This document shows positions 62,856 through 64,000 of a DNA stretch of 64,000 bases, piece by piece. Each line of letters begins with the position of its first letter. Position 1 is the stretch's first letter. Source of the DNA: Macropodus opercularis (Eukaryota; Chordata; Actinopteri; Anabantiformes; Osphronemidae). The position numbers and the translations under genes were made by a program. The notes below the pieces were generated by a model. That model did not search any database and had not been told where the DNA came from. It was given only the letters and a program-made list of their open reading frames with translations. Location of the stretch: contig CM061105.1 of NCBI GenBank assembly GCA_030770545.1, positions 11,515,001 through 11,579,000 on the forward strand, written 5' to 3'.

Positions 62856-64000
62856 TAATAGTGGAACACGTGCACACAAGTGTTGTTTTCTATCTCGGAG
62901 GCGTGTGTCCTACTGTGTGTGCGGCCCAGAACTTTAGTCGATTCTCTAAATACTTTCGTGAAAAGCAGCAACAGCAACACTTTACGCATGATTTGCTGTA
63001 TGTTGTTCCTTTTACATGGACCTGCAACATAAAGGTGACTAGAGTAAAGTAAAAAGTAGTTTTGTAAATGTTATGAATTTTGTTAATAGCAGTAGAATTC
63101 TAGAGCTAGAGAAATGCAAATATTAGTAATAGGTTCCTCCAATATACGATAAGATGCTAGCTAGTCAACAGCACAGTGTTTTTAACAACCCAGTATAAAT
63201 TTGTGAGCTGAGATATAAAGAACGAGTGTGAAAACACGCACAGAGAAATGCATAGGCACAGCTTTGTTTCTCGACTTCAATAGATGTTGTTTACGCTGAA
63301 ATGATGCTCTGTGCAGTAAAACAGTACCTGAACTGGCAGCGTGAAGCACCAGCATTTATAGTGGTTATTGTGATGTTTCTTTGTTTATGAATGTCTAAAT
63401 GTCTCTCCACACGCGGTGCTAATTTCCCAAACATTAGAGTAGTAACCTGGGTGTTTGTTTTGACACCCACCCTGATAAAAGCATGTTTCATTTTTTAGTA
63501 CACGTTTTTCTTTTTATCGCTGCAGCTGGTGAAGTGTCACAGTTGCTCTTTTATGATATTCTCCCATTTAGGATAATAAATGATTTGTGAGTTTAGTGTA
63601 AAGTAGAGTTTAGCTCTAAATGGCTATTTAATGTAGATGTTACTCTTCTCATTAGCGTTTTATTGCCCTGAACTACAAAATTCCACTAGGAGTGCACAGG
63701 TTTCGTCTTCGCAGACTCTGCTTAGTCAAAGGAACCTCTAGATGTCAAGATGAAGTGCATCTGTCGTGTTCAACCTATGGAAATTCCCTCTTATAGCATC
63801 AGACCTGTCATCAAAACACGTGTGAAGTTGTTCTGACATAATGTCAAGACATTAAGGCACCTGCAATAAAGCAAGAAATCAGAGGATTCAAATAAATTTA
63901 TTTCTCCATGAATAAAATAACGGAACAGTCTTTAAAGACAGAACAGTCTTAGAGGCACTTTGAATTATGGCAACAGTGAAGGCAGGATTAAATATTACTC
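62856..64000. other. Intergenic right end, nothing recognised
   Basis: No exon or RNA gene was recognised. AATAAA (63865, 63891) and its reverse complement (63897) occur near the right edge and could mark the 3' end of a neighbour outside the window, but they are common in AT-rich DNA. Confidence 0.6.

Noticed and set aside
63865..63902. Poly(A) signals of a neighbouring gene at the right edge
   Set aside because: AATAAA and its complement are common in AT-rich DNA and no adjoining coding sequence is visible.
1..64000. CRISPR arrays, operons, integrated virus or intact transposase/reverse transcriptase genes
   Set aside because: No regularly spaced repeats, no capsid, integrase, transposase or polymerase motifs in any long frame; the window is ordinary vertebrate DNA.

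Overview
The window looks like a single piece of a teleost fish nuclear genome, probably a percomorph. It carries intron-bearing genes with GT-AG splice sites, metazoan-only families (Wnt, SNAP-47), small introns of about 84-160 bp alongside a few kb-scale ones, AATAAA poly(A) signals and degenerate fish-type interspersed repeats. There is no bacterial, viral, CRISPR or operon-like organisation. Species cannot be fixed from the sequence.

Layout: (1) 1-7607 is the large first intron and/or 5' flank of wnt9a; the signal-peptide exon was not found. (2) 7608-10739 holds wnt9a exons 2-4 on the + strand, followed by a 3' UTR that probably runs about 3.6 kb to a poly(A) signal near 14306. (3) About 14.3-53.4 kb is a roughly 39 kb stretch with no recognisable coding exon. 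It holds a 50-bp tandem duplication, two degenerate repeat copies, microsatellites, CpG-rich patches and isolated transcription-factor-like motifs. (4) 54250-58059 is snap47 on the - strand (4 coding exons, 423 aa). (5) 58744-60588 is jmjd4 on the + strand (6 exons, 431 aa), head-to-head with snap47. (6) 61036-62718 is iba57 on the - strand (3 exons, 361 aa), tail-to-tail with jmjd4. (7) 62.9-64 kb is intergenic, with nothing recognised.

The genes do not form a pathway. wnt9a encodes a secreted signalling ligand. snap47 encodes a SNARE. jmjd4 encodes a 2-oxoglutarate oxygenase that hydroxylates eRF1. iba57 encodes a mitochondrial Fe-S assembly factor. The cluster is an ancient syntenic block: in human 1q42.13 SNAP47 and JMJD4 are also head-to-head, with WNT9A on the same side and in the same relative orientation. 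The tight spacing at the right end (head-to-head promoter region, abutting poly(A) sites) contrasts with the gene-free territory next to wnt9a, which is the pattern expected when a developmental gene keeps a distal regulatory landscape beside compact housekeeping genes.

I found no convincing previously undescribed system. The observations most worth checking are the promoter architectures, the nearly overlapping jmjd4/iba57 3' ends, the orphan CpG-rich patch at 18.2-18.7 kb and the probable regulatory content of the gene desert. Exon limits were placed by hand from splice signals, reading-frame continuity and remembered family sequences; no alignment was run.
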